Program-made: the position numbers and the translations under genes
Part shown: positions 17,218-25,964 of the stretch, piece by piece
Layout: the number at the start of each line of letters is the position of its first letter
Position numbering within the stretch: the first letter of the stretch is position 1
From: Rhizobium leguminosarum
GTDB taxonomy: Bacteria; Pseudomonadota; Alphaproteobacteria; Rhizobiales; Rhizobiaceae
Assembly (NCBI RefSeq): GCF_001652265.1
Contig: NZ_LWBS01000097.1
Span: 1-64,000 of the forward strand
Direction of reading: 5' to 3'
Length of the DNA stretch: 64,000 nucleotides
Notes under the pieces: generated by a model
What the model was told of the DNA's origin: nothing
Seen by the model: only the letters and a program-made list of their open reading frames with translations
Database searches by the model: none

Positions 17218-18798
17218 ATGGAACTAGATATCGTAGCACTTTCGCGCTTCCAATTTGCGCTGACGGCGCTTTACCACTTTCTGTTCGTGCCCTTGACGCT
17301 CGGCCTGTCCGTGCTCTTGGCGATCATGGAAACCGTCTATGTCATGACCGGCCGCCAGATCTGGCGGCAGATGACGAAATTCTGGGGCACGTTGTTCGGC
17401 ATCAATTTCGTGATCGGTGTCGCCACCGGCATCGTCATGGAGTTCCAGTTCGGCATGAACTGGAGTTATTACAGCTATTATGTCGGCGACATCTTCGGTG
17501 CGCCGCTGGCGATCGAAGGCCTGATGGCATTTTTCCTCGAGGCGACCTTCGTCGGGCTGTTCTTCTTCGGCTGGGACAAGCTGTCGAAGGTCGGCCATCT
17601 GGTCGCCACCTGGGCTGTGGCGCTCGGCTCGAACTTTTCCGCACTCTGGATCCTGATCGCGAATGGCTGGATGCAAAACCCCGTCGGCTCGGCGCTCAAT
17701 CCGCAGACGATGCGCATGGAGATCACAAGCTTCTTCGATGTGGTCTTCAACCCGGTTGCCCAGGCGAAATTCGTCCATACGGTGTCGGCAGGTTACGTCT
17801 GCGCCTCAATCTTCGTGCTCGGCGTTTCTGCTTGGTATATCCTCAAAGGCCGGCATATCGAGCTTGCCAAGCGCTCGATGACGGTCGCCGCCTCCTTCGG
17901 CCTCGCCTCGGCGCTTTCGGTCGTCGTGCTTGGCGACGAGAGCGGTTATCTCGCCACCGAGAACCAGAAGATGAAACTCGCGGCAATCGAGGGCATGTGG
18001 AAGACGGAACCGGCGCCGGCGGCTTTCACCGCCTTTGGCTTCCCCGACCAGGAGGCGCGCGAAACGCATTTTGCCGTGCACATTCCCTGGGTCATGGGCC
18101 TGATCGGCACGCGCTCGCTGACGACCGAAATCCCCGGCATCGACAAGCTCGAACAGCAGGCGGAAACCCGGATCCGCGACGGCATCAAGGCTTACGCCGC
18201 GCTGCTGCAGATCCGTTCGGCATCGGCACAGGACCAGGTTGCGCAGGAAGTGCGCAGCTCCTTCGAGGATCTCGGCCATGATCTCGGTTACGCTCTTCTG
18301 CTGAAGCGCTACGTCGACGATCCGCGCCAGGCGACCGACGAGCAGATCGTTCAGGCTGCGCGTGATACCATCCCGCACGTGCCGACGCTCTTCTGGTCCT
18401 TCCGCATCATGGTTGGCCTCGGCATCTTCTTCATCCTGCTGACCGCCACCTTCTTCTGGCTGTCGGCGCGCCGGCATCTCGACAAATATCCGCTGCTTCT
18501 CAGGATTGCCGTGCTGGCGATCCCCCTGCCCTGGGTTGCCATTGAACTCGGCTGGGTCGTCGCCGAGTTCGGCCGCCAGCCCTGGGTGATCGAAGGCGTG
18601 TTGCCGACGGCCGCCGCCGTCTCCAGCCTCGGCGCCGGCACCGTGCTTCTGACCATCATTGGTTTTGCGGCGCTCTACACGACGCTGATCGTCATCGAGA
18701 TGGGCCTGATGATCAAGGCAATCAAGCAAGGACCGGAGCCGGACGACGAGCCGGAAGCGGTTCTGATTTCCGAAACTCTCGTCCCGGCCGCGGAGTGA
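17218..18798 (+). CDS. cydA: Cytochrome bd ubiquinol oxidase subunit I
   Basis: The 526-residue membrane protein has the expected haem ligands: His20 (ALYHFLF), His187 (KFVHTVS) and Met398 (FRIMVG), close to E. coli positions 19, 186 and 393. The quinol-oxidase motif GRQPW is at 452-456. It oxidises ubiquinol and reduces oxygen to water without proton pumping. GGGAGAAAGACA precedes the start. The 6-bp gap to cydB shows an operon. Confidence 0.97.
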   Translation: MELDIVALSRFQFALTALYHFLFVPLTLGLSVLLAIMETVYVMTGRQIWRQMTKFWGTLFGINFVIGVATGIVMEFQFGMNWSYYSYYVGDIFGAPLAIEGLMAFFLEATFVGLFFFGWDKLSKVGHLVATWAVALGSNFSALWILIANGWMQNPVGSALNPQTMRMEITSFFDVVFNPVAQAKFVHTVSAGYVCASIFVLGVSAWYILKGRHIELAKRSMTVAASFGLASALSVVVLGDESGYLATENQKMKLAAIEGMWKTEPAPAAFTAFGFPDQEARETHFAVHIPWVMGLIGTRSLTTEIPGIDKLEQQAETRIRDGIKAYAALLQIRSASAQDQVAQEVRSSFEDLGHDLGYALLLKRYVDDPRQATDEQIVQAARDTIPHVPTLFWSFRIMVGLGIFFILLTATFFWLSARRHLDKYPLLLRIAVLAIPLPWVAIELGWVVAEFGRQPWVIEGVLPTAAAVSSLGAGTVLLTIIGFAALYTTLIVIEMGLMIKAIKQGPEPDDEPEAVLISETLVPAAE

Positions 18799-18804
18799 CC
18801 TGCC

Positions 18805-19959
18805 ATGATCCTTCACGAACTCATCGATTATGAAACCCTGCGTCTCATCTGGTGGCTGCTGCTCGGCGTCCTGCTGATCGCCTTTGCGACGACAGGCGGT
18901 TTCGACCTCGGCGTCGGCACGCTGCTGCCTTTCGTTGCCCGGACCGATACGGAACGGCGTGTGGCGATCAACACCATCGGCGCCACCTGGGAGGGCAACC
19001 AGGTCTGGCTGATCCTCGGCGGCGGCGCCATCTTTGCTGCCTGGCCGCCGCTTTATGCGGTCTCCTTCTCGGGCTTCTATCTGGCGATGTTCGCGATCCT
19101 CTTCGCGCTCATCCTGCGCCCGGTCGGTTTCAAGTACCGGTCGAAGCGGGAAAGCGCCAATTGGCGGAGCGGCTGGGACTGGGCGCTCTTCGTCGGCGGT
19201 TTCGTGCCGTCGCTGATCTTCGGCGTTGCCGTCGGCAATGTGCTGCAGGGCGTACCCTTCCGCTTTGCCGACGATATGCGGATCTTCTACGAGGGCTCGT
19301 TCTTCGCCCTGCTCAACCTCTATGCGCTGCTCTGCGGCCTGCTTTCCCTATCGATGCTGACGATGCATGGTGCGGCCTGGCTGGTGTTGAAGTCGAGCGG
19401 CCCGGTCGCCGAGCGCGCCAGACGCTATGGCAGCATCGCCGCCCTTGCCGTTATCGTGCTTTTCGCACTCGGCGGCCTCTTCCTGTGGATCGGCGTCGGT
19501 GGCTATCGCATCACCAGCGATATCAGCCCGATCGGCCCGTCCAATCCGCTGCTGAAGACCGTGGCGCTGGAGAAAGGCGCGTGGCTTACCAATTACGCCG
19601 CTCATTCGTGGATGATCATCGCGCCTGTCCTCGGCTTCGTCGGCGCGGCACTGGCCTTCATTGCCATGCGGGCAAGGCGCGAGATCATGACGCTGCTCTT
19701 CAGCAAGGTGGCGATCTTTGGCATCATCTCGACGGTCGGCCTGTCGATGTTCCCGTTCATCCTGCCCTCCTCGATCGATCCGCGATCGAGCCTGACGGTC
19801 TGGGATGCATCCTCCAGCCACATGACGCTGTTCATCATGCTGGTGGTGACGGTGATCTTCCTGCCGATCATCTTTGCCTACACAGCCTGGGTCTACAAGG
19901 TTCTGTGGGGCAAGGTCGACGAGAAATCCATCACCGACAAGAACAGCCACGCCTACTGA
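18805..19959 (+). CDS. cydB: Cytochrome bd ubiquinol oxidase subunit II
   Basis: The 384-residue subunit has about eight membrane helices and the family start DYETLRLIWWLLLGVLLIAF followed by TGGFDLGVGTLLPF and INTIGATWEGNQVWLILGGG. It pairs with CydA. The TGA stop overlaps the first bases of a repeated intergenic element at 19958. Confidence 0.97.
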   Translation: MILHELIDYETLRLIWWLLLGVLLIAFATTGGFDLGVGTLLPFVARTDTERRVAINTIGATWEGNQVWLILGGGAIFAAWPPLYAVSFSGFYLAMFAILFALILRPVGFKYRSKRESANWRSGWDWALFVGGFVPSLIFGVAVGNVLQGVPFRFADDMRIFYEGSFFALLNLYALLCGLLSLSMLTMHGAAWLVLKSSGPVAERARRYGSIAALAVIVLFALGGLFLWIGVGGYRITSDISPIGPSNPLLKTVALEKGAWLTNYAAHSWMIIAPVLGFVGAALAFIAMRARREIMTLLFSKVAIFGIISTVGLSMFPFILPSSIDPRSSLTVWDASSSHMTLFIMLVVTVIFLPIIFAYTAWVYKVLWGKVDEKSITDKNSHAY

Positions 19960-20046
19960 GCGGTTCAGCAGAACCGCTCTAACCTTTTGTTTTTACCCAA
20001 TTCCGGACGGAAAACCGCTTCGCACTTTTCCTGGAATTGCTCTGAG
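19958..20046. repeat. Rhizobial intergenic palindromic repeat between cydB and cydX
   Basis: It begins GAGCGGTTCAGCAGAACCGC (a short palindrome) and continues with CAATTCCGGACGGAAAACCG to TTTTCCTGGAATTGCTC, which pairs end to end (GAGC...GCTC, CAATTCC...GGAATTG). It contains the AAAACCGC/CACTTTT words found in the RIME1 copies but is a different arrangement. I recall this type as frequent between genes in Rhizobium and Agrobacterium. It overlaps the cydB stop codon and ends just before the cydX ribosome site. Confidence 0.7.
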
Positions 20047-20058
20047 GGAGACGAAACA

Positions 20059-20181
20059 ATGTGGTATTTCGCATGGATCCTTGGCCTGCCGCTGGCCGCC
20101 GCCTTCGCCGTCCTCAACGCCATGTGGTATGAGTTGATGGATGACGCGGCCAGGAAGAAAGCTTCCGAGCCGCGCAAGTAG
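20059..20181 (+). CDS. cydX: CydX-type small subunit of cytochrome bd oxidase
   Basis: A 40-residue protein starts MWYFAWILGLPLAAAFAVLN and continues with one membrane helix and a short charged tail (MDDAARKKASEPRK). The W-Y-F-x-W-I-L-G-x-x-L-A pattern is that of CydX/YbgT proteins, which stabilise the CydAB complex. The start at 20059 has GAGGGAGACGAAACA before it. A terminator follows directly. Confidence 0.93.
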   Translation: MWYFAWILGLPLAAAFAVLNAMWYELMDDAARKKASEPRK

Positions 20182-20188
20182 AAATGCA

Positions 20189-20215
20189 AAGGGGCGCGGT
20201 TCAAACCGCGCCCCT
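20189..20215 (+). terminator. Hairpin terminator of the cyd operon
   Basis: AAGGGGCGCGGT pairs perfectly with ACCGCGCCCCTT around a TCAA loop. The T-run is short (TTGCCT), but the stem is strong and sits 8 bp after the cydX stop. Confidence 0.8.
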
Positions 20216-20334
20216 TGCCTAAATGTGGAATCGGCGGAATGGGCGGCATCCTTCCCAGAACATGGTGCCGCTGAAGCTGATCGCGCCGCCGCGAGGGTCT
20301 AGGCGTCTTGACTTGCCTGGGTTTGGGTTACTGT

Positions 20335-20351
20335 GTAATTCACTGTATTAC
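20335..20351. promoter_or_regulatory. Inverted repeat before the antitoxin gene
   Basis: GTAAT and ATTAC are separated by 7 bp and end 12 bp before the ATG of the ribbon-helix-helix protein. Such proteins usually bind short inverted repeats in their own promoters, so this is a candidate autoregulatory site. Confidence 0.45.
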
Positions 20352-20363
20352 GGAGCGATAATC

Positions 20364-20642
20364 ATGCTGAACAGTGAAAAATCTCAAGTTTCTCTGAGAC
20401 TGCCCACGTCCCTAGTTTCGGAGTTCGATCGTATCGCCGCAATTCTTGAACGTGATCGTACCTGGGTAATGCAGAAGGCGCTCAGTCAATATCTTGCAAT
20501 TGAAGGGGCCGAAATCCTTGCAGACGCTCAGGGTCTCGATGAACTGGATCGAGGGGACAGCGTCGATCTGGAGGACGTGCTTGAGAAGGCTCGGGCGATC
20601 GTCGATGCCGCCGAAAATCGACGCCGTATGCGGGTGGGTTGA
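20364..20642 (+). CDS. Ribbon-helix-helix (CopG-type) antitoxin
   Basis: The 92-residue protein has an N-terminal strand-helix-helix, QVSLRLPTSLVSEFDRIAAI then ERDRTWVMQKALSQYL, typical of CopG/ParD-like antitoxins. The C-terminal part is acidic (DELDRGDSVDLEDVLE) and would wrap the toxin. Its stop codon overlaps the start of the next gene (TGATG), as in type II toxin-antitoxin pairs. Confidence 0.85.
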   Translation: MLNSEKSQVSLRLPTSLVSEFDRIAAILERDRTWVMQKALSQYLAIEGAEILADAQGLDELDRGDSVDLEDVLEKARAIVDAAENRRRMRVG

Positions 20643-20975
20643 TGCCTCGCGTTCGCTTTTCCAAAAGCGCAGAACGCTGGTTTTTGAGGAAGATTGCCGA
20701 ACTCGCAGCCAGCCGCCGCAAGGAAACTCGTTGAACGCCTGGAAAGGCAAAGAGAGCTTCTTTCATCGTTTCCCCAAATGACCGAAACCGAAAGGGGAAT
20801 CCTGGAAGGAACGCGCAAGGTGAGTATGCCTCCCTTCGTGCTCACGATTCGCTCGCGAGACGGCATTGTTGAAATTGCGGCAATCAGAGATGCGCGGCAG
20901 AAGGATGCTTATGCTCCAGTCGAGATGCTGGCCGTAGACGACGATGATGAAATCCACCATGCGAAACACCCCTGA
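20642..20975 (+). pseudogene. RelE/ParE-family toxin, frameshifted
   Basis: The ATG at 20642 opens MPRVRFSKSAERWFLRKIAE and then meets a stop at codon 32. The matching remainder is in another frame from about 20700 to 20975: SQPAAARKLVERLERQRELL, then GTRKVSMPPFVLTIRSRDGI and VEIAAIRDARQ. Joined, the two parts give a normal ParE-like toxin of about 110 residues. One extra base near 20696-20706 explains the break. A TTG at 20694 could start the second part alone, but that would lack the toxin's first helix. A sequencing error cannot be ruled out. Confidence 0.75.
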
Positions 20976-20998
20976 TAACCGAGGCTACAAGGGGTGTT
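20965..20998. terminator. Hairpin after the toxin gene
   Basis: AACACCCCT pairs with AGGGGTGTT across a 16-base loop. It overlaps the toxin stop and separates it from the convergent oxidoreductase gene. The tail is poor in T, so it may act weakly in either direction. Confidence 0.5.
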
Positions 20999-21049
20999 GA
21001 TGAAGCAATGGCCAAGAGGGCTGGCGGCTCGCACCGCGCCCTTTGCCTG

Positions 21050-23053
21050 TCAGCCTTCCAGCCACTTCACCTGCTCAGGCGTCAGCTTGATGTCGAGCGC
21101 CGAGAGGCTGTCTTCCAGTTCGGCGACGGTGCGCGGTCCGATCAGCGGAATGACCGGGAAAGGCTGGGCGATCACATAGGCAAGCGCGATGTGGATCGGA
21201 TTGCGGCCGAGTTTGTTGGCAAGCTCGATGGCCCGGTCGCGGCGTCCGAAGTTGCGCTCGGAATACCAGACCCGGACGATCTCCTCGTCATCTCGCTTGT
21301 CGCGGCCGGCGCGGTCGGTAAAGAAGCCACGACCCTGGCTCGACCAGGCAAAGTTCGGGATCTGCTTCTCGTTCAGCCACTTCTTCCAGTCGTCGTCTGA
21401 GGCGGCGACGCAGCCGGCCCAGATCGGATCGAGCATCTCGGCGAGCGAGAAGTTGTTGGAAAGTGCTGCCGGCGCCGTCTTGCCGGTCTTTTCGGCATAG
21501 GCGATCGCCTCGTCGAAGCGCGCCCGCGTCCAGTTCGAGCCACCGAATATGCCGCGGATGCGTCCGCGCTTGACCTCGGCATCCATGGCATCGACGAACT
21601 CGCCGACGGGCACGTCGGTATTGTCGCGATGCATGAAATAGATGTCGACATAGTCGGTCTTCAGCCGGGCAAGCGACTGGTCGAGCTGCTTTGCGATCAT
21701 ATCGGGATAGCAGAGCGGCGAATGGGCGCCCTTGCCGATCAGCACGATCTCCTCGCGCGGCACCTTGCGGCTCGTGTGCCAGTCGCCGAAGATCGCTTCC
21801 GTCTTGCCGCCGCCATAGACATAGGCCGTGTCGAAGGCGTTGCCGCCGGCCTCATAGAAGGCGTCGAGCGTCAGCGAGGCGGAGGCAAAATTCGGGAAGA
21901 ACTCGAAGCCGAGTGTCACCACCGAGGCCGGCTTGGAAATGCCGGGAATCTGACGCTGCGGAACGCTGTTGCCGCGCGCGACCGCGCCGCCGGCAATGTT
22001 TGCCGTGCGCTTGCTGGCTTTTTCCACGCCGTATTCAAGACCGACCGAGGCGCGCCACTGGTCGAGTACACGCAAGTTTCCAATCGAATCTGCCCAGCTC
22101 ATGCCGGGAGAGCTGAATTCGGTCTTGCCGGCGCGAATGGCGTCGCCGGCCGCATCCGCCTCGAAGGAATAGAGCCAGCGGTCTTCCCTGAGTTCGACGG
22201 TTTCTCGGCTGCCGCCCTTGAAGATCTCGATCTTGCCGACGCCGCCCTTATGGCCGGAGGCGAACCAGAAGTCCGAAACCTCGATCCGGCCTTCCGAGCC
22301 GATGATGCGCAGCACATTGTCCTGCTGCGCCATGATCGAGCAGGAGACTTCGGCGATGATCTCGTTCGGGAATTTGAGCACGGCTGATGCCCATTCATCG
22401 ACGCCGCTCTCTCCGAGATGGGCGACGCCCGAAACCTTTTCCGGTTCGAGGAATGCTTTGCCTTCCGCCGTACCGGCGATCAGTCTGGCCATCGAGACCG
22501 GATAACCGCCGACATCGAGAATGCCGCCGCCGGCGGTGTCGTTGGCGAAAAGCCGGTGTTCGGGCTTATAGCTGCCCATGTTGAAGCCGAAGCTCGAGCG
22601 GATGATCCGGACGGTGCCGATGACGCCGCTTTTGACGAGTTCGACCAGCTTCTCCGTCTGCGGATGCACACGGTACATGAAGGCCTCGCCGGCAAAGACG
22701 CCGGCCTTTTTCGCCTCGTAATAAACCGCTTCGGCATCGTAGGCCGACAGCGCGATCGGCTTTTCCACCAGGATGTGCTTGCCGGCACGTGCCGCCTTGA
22801 TCGCCCATTCGGCATGGCCGGTGTGCGGGACGGCGATATAGATCGCATCGATCTCCTTGTCGGAGAGCAGCGCCTCGTAACCATCGACGATGCGGGCGCC
22901 GGGGAAACCTTCGGCAAGGCCCGGTTTTGCCGGATTGCGGGTAGCAATCGCTACCAGCTTCCCTATGCGAGAATGGGCGACGCCGTCGGCAAAAGTGCGA
23001 GCGATGGTGCCGGGACCGATAATGCCCCAGCGGATCGGTTGATCTGAAGTCAT
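21050..23053 (-). CDS. Fusion protein: Gfo/Idh/MocA oxidoreductase plus aldo/keto reductase
   Basis: This 667-residue protein joins two enzymes. Residues 1-340 are a Gfo/Idh/MocA-type dehydrogenase: nucleotide fold WGIIGPGTIARTF, then VEKPIAL (EKP at 97-99) and GGGILDVGGYPVSMARLIAG. Residues about 375-667 are an aldo/keto reductase with all four catalytic residues: D408 and Y413 in AFDTAYVYGGG, K441 in LIGKGAH and H475 in YFMHRDN. The reductase half starts without the usual first strand. The linker (345-372) is Arg/Ala-rich. AGAGGATTTTCC precedes the ATG. It is the last gene of the importer operon, so it probably oxidises and reduces the imported sugar in two linked steps. Confidence 0.9.
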   Translation of the reverse strand: MTSDQPIRWGIIGPGTIARTFADGVAHSRIGKLVAIATRNPAKPGLAEGFPGARIVDGYEALLSDKEIDAIYIAVPHTGHAEWAIKAARAGKHILVEKPIALSAYDAEAVYYEAKKAGVFAGEAFMYRVHPQTEKLVELVKSGVIGTVRIIRSSFGFNMGSYKPEHRLFANDTAGGGILDVGGYPVSMARLIAGTAEGKAFLEPEKVSGVAHLGESGVDEWASAVLKFPNEIIAEVSCSIMAQQDNVLRIIGSEGRIEVSDFWFASGHKGGVGKIEIFKGGSRETVELREDRWLYSFEADAAGDAIRAGKTEFSSPGMSWADSIGNLRVLDQWRASVGLEYGVEKASKRTANIAGGAVARGNSVPQRQIPGISKPASVVTLGFEFFPNFASASLTLDAFYEAGGNAFDTAYVYGGGKTEAIFGDWHTSRKVPREEIVLIGKGAHSPLCYPDMIAKQLDQSLARLKTDYVDIYFMHRDNTDVPVGEFVDAMDAEVKRGRIRGIFGGSNWTRARFDEAIAYAEKTGKTAPAALSNNFSLAEMLDPIWAGCVAASDDDWKKWLNEKQIPNFAWSSQGRGFFTDRAGRDKRDDEEIVRVWYSERNFGRRDRAIELANKLGRNPIHIALAYVIAQPFPVIPLIGPRTVAELEDSLSALDIKLTPEQVKWLEG

Positions 23054-23092
23054 GGAAAATCCTCTTTCGTCTTTCTGTCCTGGGATTTTAGT

Positions 23093-24175
23093 TTAGCGAA
23101 GCCGTTTGCCGGCGCCGTCGAAAAGGAATGTGCGGCTTGCGGGAAGACCGACTGTCAGCGTTTCGCGGTTGCCGGCGACGCGCGATTCCGGCCGCTCGAT
23201 GATCAGTTGCTCGGGGCCTATGGTGGCGTAGATGTAGCTGGTATTGCCAAGGTGTTCGGCGACATCGATGGTGACGGTGAGGTCGGCATCGCCGGCGCCG
23301 GCATCGACGAAATGTTCGGGACGGATGCCGAGCGTCACTTTTGCACCGGCTTCGATGGGATCGGCGATCGGCAGCGTCAGACGCGTATTGGCGTCGCTTT
23401 CGAGCGCAATCACTGCCCTGCCCGGCTGCGTCTCAGCCACCACGGCCTTGAGGAAATTCATCTTCGGCGAGCCGACGAAGCCGGCGACGAACTGATTGGC
23501 GGGATCGTCGTAGAGGTCGAGCGGTGCGCCGATCTGCTCGATATTGCCGGCGCGCAGCACGACGATCCTGTCGGCGAGCGTCATCGCCTCCGTCTGGTCG
23601 TGGGTGACGTAGATCATCGTCGTCCCGAGCTGTTTGTGCAGCCTGGAGATTTCGACGCGCATCTGCACGCGGAGTTCCGCATCGAGATTCGACAGAGGTT
23701 CGTCGAACAGGAAGACCTGGGGTTCGCGGACGATGGCGCGGCCGATCGCGACACGCTGGCGCTGACCGCCGGAAAGCTGCTTCGGCCGCCGCTTCATCAA
23801 CTCGGTGATCTGCAGGATCTCGGCGACATGGCGCACGCGCCGCTCGGTGTCGGCCTTCGGATTGCCGTTCATGCGCAGGCCGAAGCTCAAATTTTCCTCG
23901 ACGGTCAGGTGCGGATAGAGCGCGTAGGACTGGAAGACCATGGCAATACCGCGATCGGCCGGCTCGACGTCATTGACGACCCTGCCGCCGATCTGAAGTT
24001 CGCCTGATGTAATGTCCTCGAGGCCGGCGATCATCCTGAGCAGCGTGGACTTGCCGCAGCCGGAGGGGCCAACGAAGACGACGAATTCGCCGTCCTTCAC
24101 CTCCAGATTGGCGCCGTGGATGATCTCAAAGCCGCCGAAGCGCTTGACGATGTTGCTGAGTGAAAGCTCGGCCAT
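23093..24175 (-). CDS. ABC transporter ATP-binding protein (MalK/UgpC type)
   Basis: The 360-residue CUT1 ATPase has Walker [10 protein letters not shown] (36-44), signature LSGGQRQR (134-141) and Walker B VFLFDEP (154-160). A C-terminal TOBE/OB region follows ([20 protein letters not shown], then [12 protein letters not shown]). It is encoded 12 bp after the small permease gene and should power the importer made by the next three genes. Confidence 0.93.
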   Translation of the reverse strand: MAELSLSNIVKRFGGFEIIHGANLEVKDGEFVVFVGPSGCGKSTLLRMIAGLEDITSGELQIGGRVVNDVEPADRGIAMVFQSYALYPHLTVEENLSFGLRMNGNPKADTERRVRHVAEILQITELMKRRPKQLSGGQRQRVAIGRAIVREPQVFLFDEPLSNLDAELRVQMRVEISRLHKQLGTTMIYVTHDQTEAMTLADRIVVLRAGNIEQIGAPLDLYDDPANQFVAGFVGSPKMNFLKAVVAETQPGRAVIALESDANTRLTLPIADPIEAGAKVTLGIRPEHFVDAGAGDADLTVTIDVAEHLGNTSYIYATIGPEQLIIERPESRVAGNRETLTVGLPASRTFLFDGAGKRLR

Positions 24176-24187
24176 GCAGCCTCCCGA

Positions 24188-25024
24188 TTATTTGATTGCG
24201 CCGGCCGCGATGCCGGCGATGAAATGGCGCTGAAGAGCCACGAAGATGACGAGGATCGGCGCCGTCAGCAGTACCGCGCCGGCCATGATGCCGCCCCAGG
24301 AGACCTTAGTGAGGCCGATCAGCGTGCCGAGCGCCACAGGCGCCGTCATCATCCCCGGTCTGGAATTGATCAGCAGCGGCCAGAGGTAATTGTTCCACGA
24401 GTGCAGGAAGAGAATGATCGCCAATGCCGCCATGGTCGGGCGCGCCAGCGGCAAGGCGATACGCAGGAAGATCTGCCATTCCTTGACGCCTTCGACCCGG
24501 GCCGCATCGAAGAGCTCGCCCGGCATCATCGAGAAGGATTGCCGCATGAACAGCACGCCGAGCGAATTGAACAGCGGCGGCACGATCAGCGCCACCCATG
24601 TATTCGCCAGCTTGAACTCGCGCGCCACCATGATGAATTGCGGGATGACGACCACGGAGAAGGGAAGCGTGATCGTGCCGAGGATGATGGCGATGACGAC
24701 GGAGCGGCCGACGAAACGGTAACGTGCCAGTGCCCAGCCGGCCATCGAAGTCAGCAGCACCGAGAGGACTGTGTAGATGAGCGCCACGCCGATGGAGATC
24801 ACCATTGCCCCGATGAAATCGGTATCGGCCTGCAGGTTTTTGAAATTCTCGACAAAGTTTGTCGATGGCCAGAGCACGATGTCAGGACTGAAAATGCCGT
24901 TGTCGGGCATGGTCGAAAAGACGAACATCATCCAGAGCGGAAACAGCCAGATCAGCGCCAGCGGCGCCAGTGCGGCATGCAACGCGATCTGGCGCAGCAG
25001 AAGGGATTGCGATTTGGATTTCAT
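24188..25024 (-). CDS. Carbohydrate ABC transporter permease (MalG type)
   Basis: The 278-residue protein has six membrane helices and the EAA loop (AARVEGVKEWQIFLRIALPL). The start overlaps the stop of the partner permease by 4 bp. Confidence 0.92.
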   Translation of the reverse strand: MKSKSQSLLLRQIALHAALAPLALIWLFPLWMMFVFSTMPDNGIFSPDIVLWPSTNFVENFKNLQADTDFIGAMVISIGVALIYTVLSVLLTSMAGWALARYRFVGRSVVIAIILGTITLPFSVVVIPQFIMVAREFKLANTWVALIVPPLFNSLGVLFMRQSFSMMPGELFDAARVEGVKEWQIFLRIALPLARPTMAALAIILFLHSWNNYLWPLLINSRPGMMTAPVALGTLIGLTKVSWGGIMAGAVLLTAPILVIFVALQRHFIAGIAAGAIK

Positions 25025-25881
25025 TTCGGATCCCTCCCGACCCAGAGATTGAAAAGCGAGATCGCCACGGCAAGGGCGGCCATCGTATAGGCGATCGCCG
25101 AGGCATAGCCGAAGTTCAGCGAGGTGAAGCCCTGGCGATAAAGCAGCAGGCCGAGCGTCTCGGTGCCGCCGCCGGGACCGCCGCGATTGGTGATCAGGAA
25201 GGGCTCGGCGAACAGCTGCATGGTGCCGATCACCGATAGCACCACGCAGAACAGGATGATCGGTTTCAGCAGCGGCAGGGTGATGTGGAAGAACTGCTGT
25301 ACCTTGCTCACCCGGTCGAGCGTCGCCGCCTCGTAGACATCATCGGGAATCGACTGCAGACCGGCGAGGATGATGATCGCGTTGTAGCCGGCCCAGCGCC
25401 ATGTGACGGCAAGGATGATCAGCGCCATGGCGGCATTCGCGTTGTCGAACCAGGAGACCGGGCTGAGACCGACGGCCGAGATCAGCTTGTTGATGATGCC
25501 GAAATCGAGGCTGAACATCAGCCGGAAGACGGCAGCATAGGCGACCTCGCCGACGACGACAGGCGCAAAGAAGGCGAAGCGGAAGAGCGGCCGCGCTTTC
25601 AGCAGCGGCGAATTGAGCATTACGGCCATAACAGTCGCAAGCGCAATCATCACAGGCACCTGGATCACCAGGATGATCAGCGTATTGTAGAGAGCGTTGT
25701 AGAAAGCCGGGTCATAGAAGAGCCGACCCCAATTCGCCTGGAAACTGAATTTCCACGGATTGATTCGCGTGTTCTGAAACGAAATCAGGAACGAATTGAT
25801 AATCGGCCAGACCCAGAAGGTGGCAAAGACCAGCAGATAGGGGGCGAGGAACGCATAGGCGCTCCGGGTTCTGAACGGCAT
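25021..25881 (-). CDS. Sugar ABC transporter permease (MalF type)
   Basis: The protein is 286 residues from the ATG at 25881; the preceding TTG at 25884 is less well placed relative to GGAGGAGG. It shows the usual MalF-type helices without a large insert (YAFLAPYLLVFATFWVWPII at the start) and the EAA loop YEAATLDRVSKVQQFFHITL. It forms the channel with the 24188 permease. Confidence 0.92.
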   Translation of the reverse strand: MPFRTRSAYAFLAPYLLVFATFWVWPIINSFLISFQNTRINPWKFSFQANWGRLFYDPAFYNALYNTLIILVIQVPVMIALATVMAVMLNSPLLKARPLFRFAFFAPVVVGEVAYAAVFRLMFSLDFGIINKLISAVGLSPVSWFDNANAAMALIILAVTWRWAGYNAIIILAGLQSIPDDVYEAATLDRVSKVQQFFHITLPLLKPIILFCVVLSVIGTMQLFAEPFLITNRGGPGGGTETLGLLLYRQGFTSLNFGYASAIAYTMAALAVAISLFNLWVGRDPK

Positions 25882-25933
25882 CAAGCCTCCTCCTCACGAA
25901 CGAATGACCGGCCGCTTTGCAAACCGCGGGAAA

Positions 25934-25956
25934 GCCGGGCGCCTGAAGCGCCCGGC
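25934..25956. terminator. Hairpin between binding-protein and permease genes
   Basis: GCCGGGCGC and GCGCCCGGC form a perfect nine-pair stem with a CTGAA loop (plus-strand reading). It lies directly after the solute-binding gene. Such hairpins often protect the binding-protein mRNA or partly end transcription, so that the binding protein is made in excess over the membrane parts. Confidence 0.65.
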
Positions 25957-25964
25957 ATCGTCAT

